A stretch of 64,000 nt of DNA, taken from Pictodentalium vernedei (lineage: Eukaryota; Mollusca; Scaphopoda; Dentaliida; Dentaliidae). How positions within the stretch are numbered: position 1 is the first letter of the stretch; each line of letters opens with the position of its first letter. Shown here piece after piece: positions 12,495-22,699 of the stretch. The translations under genes were made by a program, and so were the position numbers. The notes under the pieces are model-generated. The model did no database searches, had not been told where the DNA came from, and saw only the letters and a program-made list of their open reading frames with translations. The DNA lies in the NCBI GenBank assembly GCA_031216915.1, contig CM062294.1, positions 162,395,455 through 162,459,454 on the forward strand, in the 5' to 3' direction.

Positions 12495-13910
12495 TGTCCG
12501 TTCACCAGGCCTGGCATTACGAAACATACAGGAGGGCTAAACATTTCCCTCCTAAATCCACCCCGGAGGGCAAATGCTCTCGCCAGGATACACATCGTCA
12601 TTTGAGTTCCATTCTGTTCTATCGCCCAGTAGGGAGATAGAACAGAAGGGAACTCAGGTGACAACATATTTAAGGAAGTCTTCATGCTTCATACAGTAAG
12701 TATACAAATAATAAGATTGACCACATCTATCCATAGGAGTAATTCCAGGGAGATGTGGACAGCATCTTAAGATAGAATTGTACTTTCTACAACAATGTTC
12801 AAATATTATTCTACATCTAACTGGCTGCATTAGCAGAGAGTCACATACCACCAGTACCATGAATGTGACAGAATGTTTGATCATGAAGCCCAGTGGTGCA
12901 GTTGAGTTTAATTTTTCAGCAAATGATATATTACTTTTTGTCATGTGGATAAAGTGACACGCAGAAACTATGCGTATAAAATGGAAGTATTACTGCAATA
13001 CAATTTGTGATGTGTTTAATTGGCTGGATGCAGGAGGGATAAAAACAAGAGTCCCCAGGGGGCCTTAGGGCCCTCACCTGACATGATAGTCTAAATATCA
13101 AACCAGGGACTTGACTTGAATAAGCTGGATACGCCCCTCCTAAGAAAAACATATACCAACTAGATGAATCGATTGTGCCCACACGGTAAACAGGATTTTC
13201 CTTCTATTTTCAGCTCCTGCACTTTTACGTCCCAAAATTGAGATAAACGCATAAAAAACAGATTTTTTTTTTATTTTTGTTCCCAAACAAAATATTTTCA
13301 GACTAAAAATTGTTTTTCTTCTTCTGAAAATTGACCAAAACGCATAAAAAACATAAAACTAATTTCTGGATTTTGGTCCAAAAATTTTAAGTCCCACCCG
13401 GCCCCCAAATGTTCAGTGTAAATTTTTTTTTGTCTTAAAATTGACCAAAATGTATAAAAATCATAAAAAATCTCATTTCCGGATTTTGATCCAAAATATC
13501 TAAGTCCGGACCGGGACCCCAAATTTTCAGCCTAATTAGGAACCCAGGTATTTGGCTTGAACAAACTTGAATCTCCCCTCCCATATGCATGCTGCATACC
13601 AAATATCAAAAGATTCCTATTGGTAGATCTGAAGAAGAAGATTTTTAAAGATTATTCCTCATACTGCACTAATTTAAATATTTGGGCTCCCATTCAGAGC
13701 CCAAATATGGACCTAAGGAATTGATTTCGATAAATCTGTAACACAATCTTCCAAAGATGTTATATGTGAAATTTGAAAGCTTTTGGAGCAGTGGTTTGGG
13801 AGAAAAGTGGTGTTAAATATTTTCCCCATTACCCACAGTGTTAAAAAATGCTGACTCAGCACTTTGTCAAAGTCACCAAAAAGTACCCCATGATAAAACC
13901 GATAGCATTT
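12495..13910. mobile_element. Truncated copy of the 2.0-kb TIR element
   Basis: Begins with CAGGCCTGGCATTA after the flank GTTCAC, as in copy A. It contains the left end of the nested GCTCACCTGAC-type element at about 13072. It ends abruptly at about 13910, where the deletion junction joins sequence equivalent to 4760. No right terminus or second target-site copy is present. Confidence 0.75.
12606..12658. repeat. Hairpin GAGTTCC..GGAACTC
   Basis: The arms GAGTTCCattCTGTTCTATC and its near complement GATAGAACAGaaggGAACTC surround the centre 'gcccagtagg'. It lies near the left end of the truncated TIR element. Its arm sequence is reminiscent of the GTTCTATGTGCC hairpins at 38.6, 39.7, 44.3 and 57.1 kb. 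Confidence 0.65.
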
Positions 13911-14071
13911 CACATTGATTACAAAAGTGGTCTTTTGTGCGATCAAATCACTATCCGGTGACAACATACTTGCACCAGTGGGTCGAGATTTAAAAAATAA
14001 AGCGAAATTATTGCAGAATCTTGCAAAATGAACAGGATATTGAATTCACTTCAATTTCTTCCACCACTGTC

Positions 14072-14150
14072 CGACACGAGGTGAACCCGTCTGTCGAAAG
14101 TGCGGTAAACCCGAAAATATAAATTAAATAAATAAGTAAATGAATAAATT
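14072..14150 (+). repeat. SINE 3' tail fragment (duplicate of 4915-4980)
   Basis: Contains 'cgaaagtgcggtaaacccg' followed by a longer 'aaataaataagtaaatgaat' tail. It is part of segmental duplication copy B and not an independent insertion. Confidence 0.6.
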
Positions 14151-14545
14151 CTTTTGTTGCAGTATACATAAAAAATGTAGCAGTAGAAATTAAAAGCTAC
14201 AAAACAATTGTTGCAGAGGGTGTCAAAGCCTAATTGAATGTCTTTCTGACACCCTCTATTTCGGACATTTAGAAGTAGGGATGTTACCCTTCGTAAGGAT
14301 GATGTGGCTTCAGGGCATAGGGAAATTTACAAAATAAACATTACGCACGAATGAATCCAGGTGCAATGAGGTAGGAATAGTAAATTTAATCCGTTAGCTT
14401 TCCGCACTCCGATGACGAAATATCAAACCTCCGAGCAGTTACCCTCCCCACAATGCAACAAGGAAACCAACCAATCTAGTACTATAAAACATCTGAGGTT
14501 GAATATTCTCGCATTCATCCTTGACTAATATCGTCATGAAAAATC

Positions 14546-14785
14546 GACTTTCGATATAGTTATCTCCCTTGAAATTATTAGATGCACGAGGCGGGTCAAA
14601 TTGAGAAGCAAGGAACTGTTGAGAAAATACCTGTGATATAAGTAAACAATAAAGCCAAGTTTATCTTAGTCCCTTTTAAAAAACAAAGACAACAGACATC
14701 TTTCAGAGCTGTCTGTTGTTTACGTTTATGTAAAGTTACAAAGGGAAGCTTTACTTTTTGTGGCACACTAATTAAAAGCAACTAA
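14546..14785. repeat. Hairpin repeat with 'agttatctcccttgaaatta' head, copy 1
   Basis: Starts with 'gactttcgatatagttatct' and contains a dyad made of ACAACAGACA and TGTCTGTTGT around 'tctttcagagc'. A related element at 41350-41575 has the same head but a different stem (ACATGAG/CTCATGT). The shared layout suggests a MITE family in which the central stem is not conserved. Confidence 0.6.
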
Positions 14786-15328
14786 ATCGCAGACAGTACG
14801 TAATTGAGAAGATCTATCAGTATCACACCTATTAACACAACGTAACTGTCAAGTTTGGCTCTTTTTTAAGTGAATCTTTTTACTGTAGTTTACAAATTTA
14901 AACAATTACCTAATCTCATCTCCTTGCCTTTCATATTATTGGAAAGGCCAGAGTTTGTATTTTGTTTCACGATGCACAGACGATACAGTGAATAGAAAAA
15001 AGTTACAAATGATCAAAAGATGGTGAAAATGCCGTCTTCGTATTTTAAAAAGGGGTTTCAAAAGAGAACGAGATTATTTTGAAATCGCAAGCTGATTTCC
15101 AGCAGACGCCCAACGAAACAAGTTCAAAACCGAGTGGGCCCAACAACGAGGAGAAGGTGTATGGACGAAACTATAAAATGCTTGAGCTAATCGATTCCTG
15201 CTTACGTTTGGGGTATTATTATTGTGGTACATGTATGTTATGTAGTGTGGGGTGTAGGGCCGTCGCCAGATGGGTCTGGGTAACACCTGTCGGTATTAAC
15301 GTCATATCTCCGACATTTGACGTAGGAT

Positions 15329-15575
15329 TTCCTTTAACTAACTCGAAAAGCAGACGGCACAAGAAAACAATACTCTCGAATAACTAATTGTTTGCATTTT
15401 TTACGTCAAAAACATAGCTGATGAACCCTCGTTGGAACGAGCTCAACGTGCTCGTTGCAATGAGAGATCATCATCTATGTTTTGTGACGAAAAAATAAAA
15501 ATGTGATGAAAGTAGGATGGTGTATTTTGTGAACAGCGCTGGCAGGTTTTGACCGTTACGTTGGCAAAGGGGTTA
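15329..15575. mobile_element. piggyBac-like MITE, subfamily A, copy 1 (degenerate)
   Basis: The left end 'cctttaactaactcgaaaagcagacgg' is a diverged version of the family end CCCTTTACCTAACACGAAA. The right end reads 'gttggcaaaggggttaa'. The centre keeps 'cctcgttggaacgagctc' but its right arm has substitutions, so the palindrome is imperfect. It is the most decayed of nine related copies and lies 16 bp upstream of the SINE at 15591. Confidence 0.75.
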
Positions 15576-15590
15576 ACAATCATTCAACTT

Positions 15591-15948
15591 GGGAGCACGG
15601 TGGCGTAGTGGTTAGAGCATTGGATTTAAATCCAAAAGGTTCACGGTTCGATCCCCGCCAGGGGTAACTGCGTTATGACCTAGGAGATAGCACGTAATCC
15701 CGATTGCACATGTGGTGGCACGGTGGCATTGTGTACTAACGCGTACTGCACGATGATGGTGTACTTGTCTTCAACCAATGCTAACCCTGCATGTGTGGAG
15801 TTAGTTGGGGAGTCTGGCAGTTGATCGCCGCTGCTCGGTGGGTCTCTCCAGATACTCCGACGCCCTCCACCGGTAAAACTATCCGATTCGAGATGACCCT
15901 GGCTGTCGAAAGTGTCGTTAAACACCAGTAAATATATAGATAAATATT
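15591..15948 (+). mobile_element. tRNA-derived SINE, near full length
   Basis: The head is tRNA-like, with an RNA polymerase III A box (TGGCGTAGTGG, 15601-15611) and B box (GGTTCGATCCC, 15645-15655). Its anticodon-like stem-loop, TTGGATTTAAATCCAA, would read TAA. The body contains a conserved block (about 15840-15875) whose complement recurs at 56690-56730. The tail is 'gtgtcgttaaacaccagtaa' followed by A/T-rich repeats. Tail fragments recur at 4.9, 14.1, 37.9, 40.8, 44.8, 45.2, 47.9 and 51.9 kb, so this is an abundant family. There is no long variable arm and no mature tRNA 3' end, so it is not a tRNA gene. Confidence 0.85.
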
Positions 15949-15959
15949 CAACGTGTTAT

Positions 15960-16095
15960 TGGGTGCCGTGAGTGCCAAAAGTTTACTTGATTTCAACTTT
16001 ATGCAGTGAAATGTAATATTGACGTTTTGCGACCTTTAACAATTTTCCGACAATTCAGATGAAACTGCACAATGCTTGAAATAATGTATGGATCT
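15960..16095 (+). repeat. Interspersed repeat 'ttgatttcaactttatgcag', copy 1
   Basis: The block containing 'ttgatttcaactttatgcag', 'gaaatgtaatattgacgttt', 'gacctttaac' and 'aattttccgaca' recurs at 16440-16575, 17310-17445 and, partly, 20095-20180. It is non-coding. The copies differ by scattered substitutions, which suggests an old family or local duplications. Confidence 0.7.
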
Positions 16096-16114
16096 TGAGT
16101 TGTGGGTTATTAAT

Positions 16115-16330
16115 ACAGTACGTGGAAAGTGGATTGTAACTAAATCGCCAGAGGAGTGGAGTTATCCCCCAAACTATCACTTTCAATTCTGTACGGGTAT
16201 AACCCTGAGGGACAATGGCTGGAACTCTACTTGTGTCTGATATGCTTTGCAACAAATTTGCAGTTGTTGCCTGAGTGGAATCTCCACTCCGCGAGTGATT
16301 TAGTGATAATGCACTCTCCACGGACTGCGC
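16115..16330. mobile_element. MITE with ACAGTACGT termini, copy 2
   Basis: Left end ACAGTACGTGGAAAGTGGAT and right end 'gcactctccacggactgc'. The subterminal inverted motifs (ctaaatcgcc..gagtggag; ctccactccgcgagtgattta) match those of 7301-7507 and 42804-43064. Relative to copy 1 the element is in reverse orientation. The middle contains 'tgcaacaaatttgcag', which is also shared. Confidence 0.75.
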
Positions 16331-16339
16331 AGCGCTATG

Positions 16340-17480
16340 TCATGTAGCATTGGAGTAGGACTATCACCAGATGGGAGAAGGTACGCCTGTCGGTATTAAC
16401 ATCATATCTCGGTATTTGACATCGGATTTTCAATTTTTTTTCGGCCTGTTATTCAGACCCATGAGTACTAAACGTTTTCTTGATTTCAACTTTATGCAGT
16501 GAAAAGTAATGTTGACGCTTTGTGACCTTTGATCGTCAATAGCGTCATAGCGTTAACAATTTTTATACCATGGTTAACTATTCTACTATATATGAAAAGC
16601 CTATGACATAAATTTTAGCTTTACACACCAACCGTCACGAACACGCCTACAGTGGGATTTAGATAGTAAAAAATTACACCTATAGTAGAGCTACATCCAC
16701 GTTGACCTTTGGTGACGTCGACCTGAATGCAAACTTGTCTAAATTTATCGCACGTCGCCTCGCGAAGAGTGAAATGGAAGTGGCAATTATTTATTACGTT
16801 TTTAAATGGGTTTACCTCATAAGATGCCAAAAAGTAACAAACATGCATTGTCTCATGTTAATAAAGCATGCATAACTCGAATAGTAAAACGAAAAAGGCT
16901 CAGTTTCTTTTTTTCTTTTCGTTTTGGCGATAAAATTGACAGCGGAAGTACTGCCCGTCGATGCTCGTGTAAACAAAAACAGATTCGCATGTTTGTATGT
17001 CTGGTGCTCAGTAAAATCGAGAAAAATAATAGCGACTCTTAATAATCTGACAATCATGGTATAAACAAAATATACCCAACAGTAGCTTGGTAGCATGGTA
17101 TAAACAAAATATACCCAAAGTTCACCACTCGTGGTGAAATGGTGTTAACCGCACGCCGAAGGCTCCCGGTTAACACCACTTCACCACTCGTGGTGAGCAT
17201 TTGGTACACCAAGCTACTGTGGGAATATTCTATATTTCAACAAGTTGGATGAAACTGCACAATTTTTGAGCTAATGTATTCCGCTGGACCTCTGGACTTT
17301 CATTATGTTATTTGGAACTAAACGTTCCCTTGATTTCAACTTTGTGCATTGAAATTTAATTTTGACGCGAACCGACCTCGATCGCCAATAACGTCATAAT
17401 ATTAACCATTTTCCGACCATTTTGGTTGAACTGCACAATGCACGAGTTTCACTATCCCTTTTCCAGTTTATGATATTTTT
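16340..17480 (+). repeat. Short interspersed repeats, copies 2 and 3 of the 15.9-kb family
   Basis: 16340-16440 matches 15240-15330 ('gccagatgggtctgggtaac' versus 'accagatgggagaaggtacg'), and both then read 'cgcc/acctgtcggtattaac'. 16440-16575 and 17310-17445 carry the 'ttgatttcaactttatgcag' block. Together they suggest that a unit of about 1 kb was duplicated locally and later filled with MITEs and a SINE. Confidence 0.55.
17075..17223. mobile_element. Small TIR hairpin element with CCCAACAGTAGCTTGGTA ends
   Basis: The left end CCCAACAGTAGCTTGGTA and the right-end complement CCCACAGTAGCTTGGTGTA form the TIR. Inside are two copies of the perfect dyad CACCACTCGTGGTG, flanking a second dyad, GGTGTTAACCG/CGGTTAACACC. 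The left side contains a tandem duplication of 'catggtataaacaaaatata'. The target-site duplication is unclear. Confidence 0.65.
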
Positions 17481-18017
17481 GTAGTGTTGCGTTATGCAGT
17501 TTGGGGCGTAGAGCTGTCACCACAGGAGTGGGGGTGTCAGAACTTGAAATGACGTTAAACTTTGAAAATGACGTTAATTGAAAAATACAAAATACGTATA
17601 TTTCTATTTCTTCAGCTCTAGAACATACAAAAATGTAATGACAATCGGACGAAATTTAGTGTTTTGTTACGTTAGTGTGAAAAGTTTGAGCTGAAAAATC
17701 AGCCTGAGTTATCGAATGTCGGTACCACATTTTTATATGGGTTTTTTGTTGGAGATGGTGTATTCAAAGTTTGAAAGAGAGTGGGATGATTCAGGCATTG
17801 ATTTTGAAAGCTGAAAGTAAAGACGAAAATTGGACGCGGTGTTGGATAAAGCTGCAATATCAAAAATCCGGAGCAACCCTCAGAACTATAAGTTGAGGAG
17901 TATATATGTGCTAAATTTTAACACGAATGAAGACAGCGTTTTTAATGAAATATGTCAAAAATAGGCTAAATTTTGAAGTGACGTAAAAATGTCAAAATGG
18001 CGCCAAACACCCCCTCT

Positions 18018-18041
18018 CCCCCCCCCCCCCCCCCCCCCCCC
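18018..18041. repeat. Homopolymer C run
   Basis: A run of about 24 C residues. Similar runs occur as G at 41210-41227 and 63442-63456, and as C near 41980. Length in the assembly may be unreliable. Confidence 0.9.
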
Positions 18042-18240
18042 AGCGATATATTAATTTATTTGGCTCTACAACATACTCAAATTTCAGGGAAATCCCACGT
18101 ATTTTAATTTTTCATAATATGGCCGTCTATGACGTCACTTCAGCGTTTGGGTATAACGGATGAGAATTTCCATGGACGGCACCACATTTTTGATGCGTTG
18201 TTTTGCGGACAAATTGGAAAGGCAAAGACTCAAAATGAGG

Positions 18241-18502
18241 TTAATAACCCTTTTACTCAACGAATCGGCAAAATCCGCCCGCGTAATATGCAAATTCAGC
18301 TGCTGAAAATTTTTGGGTTTTTTTTAAAAAAAATTCAACCAAACCTATCATGTGACCCCTCTTTGGAACGAGCGCATCGAGCGAGCTCGTTCTAATGAGG
18401 GGGTCACATGATATGGTTTTGTTGAATGTGTTTGAAAAAATTTAAAAAAAATATATTTAAAATAATAAATTTTGACCTCATTTGCGTTGGGTAAAGGGTT
18501 AA
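18241..18502. mobile_element. piggyBac-like MITE, subfamily B, copy 2
   Basis: Bounded by TTAA at 18241-18244 and 18499-18502. The ends read 'taacccttttactcaacg' and 'cgttgggtaaagggttaa'. The centre is 'gacccctctttggaacgagc' with an inverted partner. The arms differ from subfamily A: 'aatcggcaaaatccgcccgc' on the left and 'atcatgtga' flanking the core. The uninterrupted paralogue at about 18970 supports a TTAA-targeted insertion. Confidence 0.85.
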
Positions 18503-19289
18503 AAATAAGAGGTATAGGAAAAAACGCTAAATTACCATTGCTAGCATCGGGTGTGTCCAAATTAAAATGAAACAAATATCGTTAACAATTTAATATGATC
18601 ACAAATAGGTGTGATAAGTTCAAAAGTGTGTCCGGTAATAATAGGGCACAACTGGACACAAGGGCGTAGGGTTTTTAACTAAGAATAGAGGAAATAGGCT
18701 AAACTTGAAAGTGACGTAAGAAAACCAAAATGGTGTCAAATCGATAAACCAAAAAACAAGAAAAAACAGTTGAGCTCTATGACAAACTAATATGTCAGAA
18801 AACTCCGACGCATTTTAATTTTTGACCATATGTCACACTCCCTATGACGCCACACCACTGTTCGTGTGTACATAACGGTTGTGAGTTTCCTAGGACGGCA
18901 TTACATTTTAGATATATATTTTTACGGAGATTACAATCGTAAAAGTTCGAAATGCTGAAGCCGAAAATGAGGTTGAAAATAAAAGAGAGAGAAAAAACTA
19001 AAATATGCATCGCTGGTATCAAATGTGAAATGAAAAAATAAAAGTGAACAATGGTAACTGTGTCATTTATTAATACGGAGCAAAGTGCATCCCAAGATAT
19101 GGTTTTCAGTGAAAGCTGTCAAAATGGCTTAAATGATGAAATAATAGAGCAGAAGGTATTACCGTCACAAGTCGGAAGTTCGGAGTCTCCTTTTCACAAT
19201 TCTTTCACCTTTGTTTCCCTACCACGAGTACTAAAATGCTGAAATATTTCAAATACGTGAAATGAAATATATAGAAGATATCTATGTTG

Positions 19290-20060
19290 TTTAGTGAATA
19301 TTGGGAATTATCTCATATGCGTGGATCGGAACTGAAAGTTTTTTTTTCACGAGCGTATGTGCTCGTGAAAAATAATACTTTTAGATCCACACTAATGAGA
19401 TAATTCCTGATATTCACTAAAAGAGCGTTGTTTTTATTTTCATTAGATGCTACGTTATATGTTACTGCGCAATATTACAGTTTCAGGACAATAAAGAAGA
19501 TCTGCTGATCGTTCCTTCAAGGCGATGTTCAAGGCAACGTCAGGCGCCGAAGCGTGTGGACTTGAAAGTATTATTTTTCACTCGCGCAACCCTCATGAGA
19601 TAATTGCAGATATTCACTAAAATAACGTAGATTTTTTTTTCTTTACATGCTACGTGATATTTTACTGCGAAATATTCAGCCCAAATTCGACTGCAAACAG
19701 TTTCAAGACAATAACAAAGATCTGCTGATTGTTCTTCCAGGGCGACGTTGAATGCGACATCATGCGCCGAAGCGTGTGGACTTGAAAGTATTAGTTTTCA
19801 CTCTCGCAACCCTCATGAGATAATTCCAGATATTCACTAAAATAGCGTAGATTTTATTTTTATTATATGCAACGTGACATTTTACTACGCAATATTCAGC
19901 CCACTTCGACTGCAAACAGTTTCAAGACAATAACAAAGATCTGCTGATCGTTCCATCAAGGCGACGTTCAATGCAACGTCATGCGCCGAAGCGTGACGTC
20001 ATTTAAAAAGCTGCTGAGGGATATTCCTCGATATCCATCGACTCGATGGATAGAAATATC
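19290..20060. repeat. Hairpin plus tandem repeat cluster, copy 1
   Basis: A hairpin at about 19293-19425 has arms TTTAGTGAATATTGGGAATT and a near complement, with an inner dyad CACGAGCgtatGTGCTCGTG. It is followed by about three units of 200-230 bp. Each unit contains 'gatctgctgatcgttcc', 'gcgccgaagcgtgtggactt' and 'gagataattccagatattca'. It ends near 20060 with a dyad built from 'gatatccatcgactcgatgg'. A reverse-orientation relative occupies 47400-47840. Confidence 0.75.
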
Positions 20061-20489
20061 TTTTAGTTAATTTGCGCAATTCACAGGCAAGCATATAACA
20101 AAAATTTTATTTCAACTCCGTGAAGTGAAATTTAATTTGGACGTTTTTCGACCCTCGATGTATATTAGCGTCATTTTAGGACAATGTGAAAAATATTTGC
20201 CAATGCACTGCCAACATTATTCCTCTTGTCGTCTTTGATTAAAAGTTAGGGCTAAATTTGGTTTGTTGTGGAGTACCATTGTCGCGACGTTGTATATTAA
20301 TGGCCCGCAATCATTGATGTCGACAAAGAAAACTTAAAGGAATTCCGCTCTTCTCCGAACACAAAATTCCTTTTGTCGTCAGTTTTGTGACGTTGTCCTT
20401 ACCATTGTTAACTATACTTGTCATAATTTCAACGGCTACACTAAAAATAGAAAGAACCACAATTTGATCTCATGAAGATCAATGGTACA

Positions 20490-20960
20490 TTTTAACCCTT
20501 TGAACTCCAGTAGTATCTTCCATATCAGTTGAATGATAGCAACGGGAAGAGCCCATATTTTTTTATTTCGAGGTAGACCAATTAATATTTCCAACGTGCA
20601 GCCTTGGGGCTGCACGTTGAACATATTGATTGGTCTGCACCACACCTTCACTCAAAAGTCAACCTACTTAAAGAAATTATGAAGTATCATGTTACTGGGC
20701 CGGAAAAGCGGCCTCTGGGGTTAAAGGGGATAATGCAACGACAAATACTAGACATAGAAGCGATTGGTCCATCTATATGGCGCAATAAACCTCTTGAATT
20801 TTCAGGAGCAAAAAAATAATGGTGGGTGGAAGGATGTGTCAAACCACAGCCTATTGATCTATCGGACAAGTTTCGGCATTGACGAAGATTAGGTCTAATG
20901 TCCTTTTTATGTCTCCAGTCAATATTGCGATCCACTTTCGATGAAATTGGCAACAGGAAA
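20490..20960 (+). repeat. Interspersed repeat with GTGCAGCC hairpin, copy 2
   Basis: Shares ordered motifs with 9600-9950. Here the central block forms a clean hairpin, CAACGTGCAGCC/GGCTGCACGTTG, at 20592-20619, flanked by 'aatattt' and 'acatattgattggtc'. No coding potential is recognised in the two ORFs overlapping it. Confidence 0.65.
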
Positions 20961-21570
20961 TCAAAGTTTCACACGCAGTTTAAATTATTGCAACCATTAA
21001 TTATCTGTCGCCACAACGCACAAATTCTACAGGTTGTCGTATTTCGCCCGATCACAACTTGAAGGTCATAGCCGCGTGATTGAATTGGCGTGCCTCTGTG
21101 AATAGTCGTCATGCCTGTTACGTTTGGGCAGGCGTTTCTCGTCGATTCTAGTTGAATTTATGAGGATCTGTCAAGAACAATTATGACTCTCATATCTCTT
21201 GGAGTTGTATGTCCGCAAACATGTCTCGGTCGCTTTTCTGAAAGGAAATAGTTTCTACTTCGCGATTCCAACAATGATAGTTCTTGTGCCTACGAGCAGT
21301 TAGTGGTCGAGAAAACATATTTTTGAAAAGTCTGTAAGATCAGGATTTATCCCGTCAACGTTACTCATGATATAAAATTATCGATCACTGCCTTTCTAAA
21401 TATTCATTTTACAAAAGTCCATGCTATACCCTAGTATAGGACCCAGGGCTACTTTGGTGGCGGAAAGTGGGAAGTCAAGTTCCCGAGGGAGGGCAGGAGG
21501 AAGCGTTGAGTTTAGACATAAGTAAGGGATTTCTTCACGGGGAACACTGCTCCATACGGCAGTATCGAAG
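20961..21570. other. No recognised feature
   Basis: No repeat match inside the window and no ORF with recognisable features. Confidence 0.4.
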
Positions 21571-21576
21571 ATCTAC

Positions 21577-22110
21577 GTGATGTTAGTAACCTATACCATT
21601 GGGTACGGCGAACGCTCTACATGGCGATTCAGTTTCGAGTCTTTTAACGGATTCACTTCAAAACCATCTCAATTATTCGAAAACACTAGAATCCGGGAGA
21701 GTTTTGGATTTCACACATTTCTTTACTGTGGAATCTTGGAAGCCGACAACTTATCCTGACGTTTCATAAGAAACAAGAGTGACTGTATCCAGTCTAAGAA
21801 GATAAAAGTTTTGTCGAACTATTCTCTTAAAATGTCATTTGAAGCGATAGCGGAGATCATGTTATGTCCAGTTTGCACATTTCATCGCCCTTCGAGTGGA
21901 AACATACGTCATCTGGAATACTAAAGCATTGCATATGGAATCTTCTTCCACTCAAGAAACGATATGTCGCTTTTTCTTCGACCATCTTGGTAATACCTGG
22001 ACAAATTTCGTTTGAATCTGGTTCCGCTAAGATAATTGCAGAATGTGCTGTCACAATTGGACTATTAACAAGAGAAAAGAGTCATTGTATTATCGTTACC
22101 TTCGAGTAAT
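21577..22110 (+). repeat. Diverged interspersed repeat shared with 46.5-46.98 kb
   Basis: Shares 'gagagttttggatttcacac', 'atttctttactgtgga' and 'aaaatgtcatttgaagcgat' in the same order with 46500-46980. Both copies end near a segment with 'ataattgcagaatg' or 'ataactggaaaatg'. Both contain partial open frames, but I do not recognise a protein, and frames are broken in the 46.5-kb copy. Confidence 0.5.
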
Positions 22111-22450
22111 TTGAATGTTAACTGGTCAGAGCCTCGTCCTATACTGTTGTAATATTCATGCAATATATATAATGAACATAGGTCTATGCGAAATTCGACA
22201 TGCTATACCATTGATTCTGGTATTTATACTAAAAATATAACAAAGATGCGATCTGTTCATCTACTTTTACTCACGATTCGAAATAGCCCAATGCACATTG
22301 ATACTGTGGTCACATGGGAGATGTACAGCACTCGCCTTACTATCATAACAAATGGAAAGCGGATTCGATTCGAGATTCGATTCGGTTTCGAACGTTTAGC
22401 TTGATTCGATGAGAGAGAATCGTGATTCACTGGGCCCTACTATACCACTA

Positions 22451-22699
22451 TAAGCCTTTACCCAAACGCAGACAATATCAAAATTTATTATTTTAAATAT
22501 CATTTTTTTTAATTTTTCCAAAAAATTCAACAAAACCATATCATGTGAACCCTCGTTGGAACGAGCTCGACGAGCTCGTTCCAACGAGGGGTCACGTGAT
22601 ATGGTTTTGTTGAAATTTTTTAAAATATAATATTTTTTCAACTGATGAATTTGCATACTACGCGGGCGGATGCGGCCGATTTGTTGGGTAAAGGGATAA
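22451..22699. mobile_element. piggyBac-like MITE, subfamily B, copy 3
   Basis: The ends 'gcctttacccaaacgc' and 'tgttgggtaaagggata' are diverged from CCCTTTACCCAAC. The expected TTAA flanks have decayed to ATAA/ATAA. The centre is 'cctcgttggaacgagctcga' with its inverted partner, flanked by 'atcatgtga' and 'tcacgtgat'. It shares arms with 18241-18502 and 45281-45527. Confidence 0.8.

Larger units (their letters stand above)
10158..14408. repeat. Segmental duplication, copy B
   Basis: Direct-orientation match to 1-5237, beginning in the 37-bp satellite and ending at the same 'ttagctttccgcactc' boundary. It lacks about 1.03 kb relative to copy A: around 13910 the sequence jumps from the equivalent of 3730 to that of 4760. 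This deletes the right ends of both nested TIR elements. It carries an additional partly duplicated 'aaattgaccaaaa' stretch at about 13324-13413. Confidence 0.9.
17920..19040 (+). repeat. Local tandem duplication, one copy interrupted by a MITE
   Basis: 17960-18600 and 18690-19040 share ordered sequence, starting 'aataggctaaattttgaagtgacgt' versus 'aataggctaaacttgaaagtgacgt'. They go on to share a 'tatgacgtcac / tatgacgccac' block, 'ttccatggacggcacc / ttcctaggacggcatt' and 'aaaatgaggtt'. Copy 1 carries the MITE at 18241-18502. Copy 2 has the uninterrupted sequence 'gaggttgaaaataa' at about 18970, which gives the ancestral insertion site. Confidence 0.7.

Noticed and set aside
15591..15670. 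tRNA gene with TAA anticodon-like loop
   Set aside because: It lacks proper acceptor pairing and a Leu-type variable arm, and it continues into a SINE body and tail.
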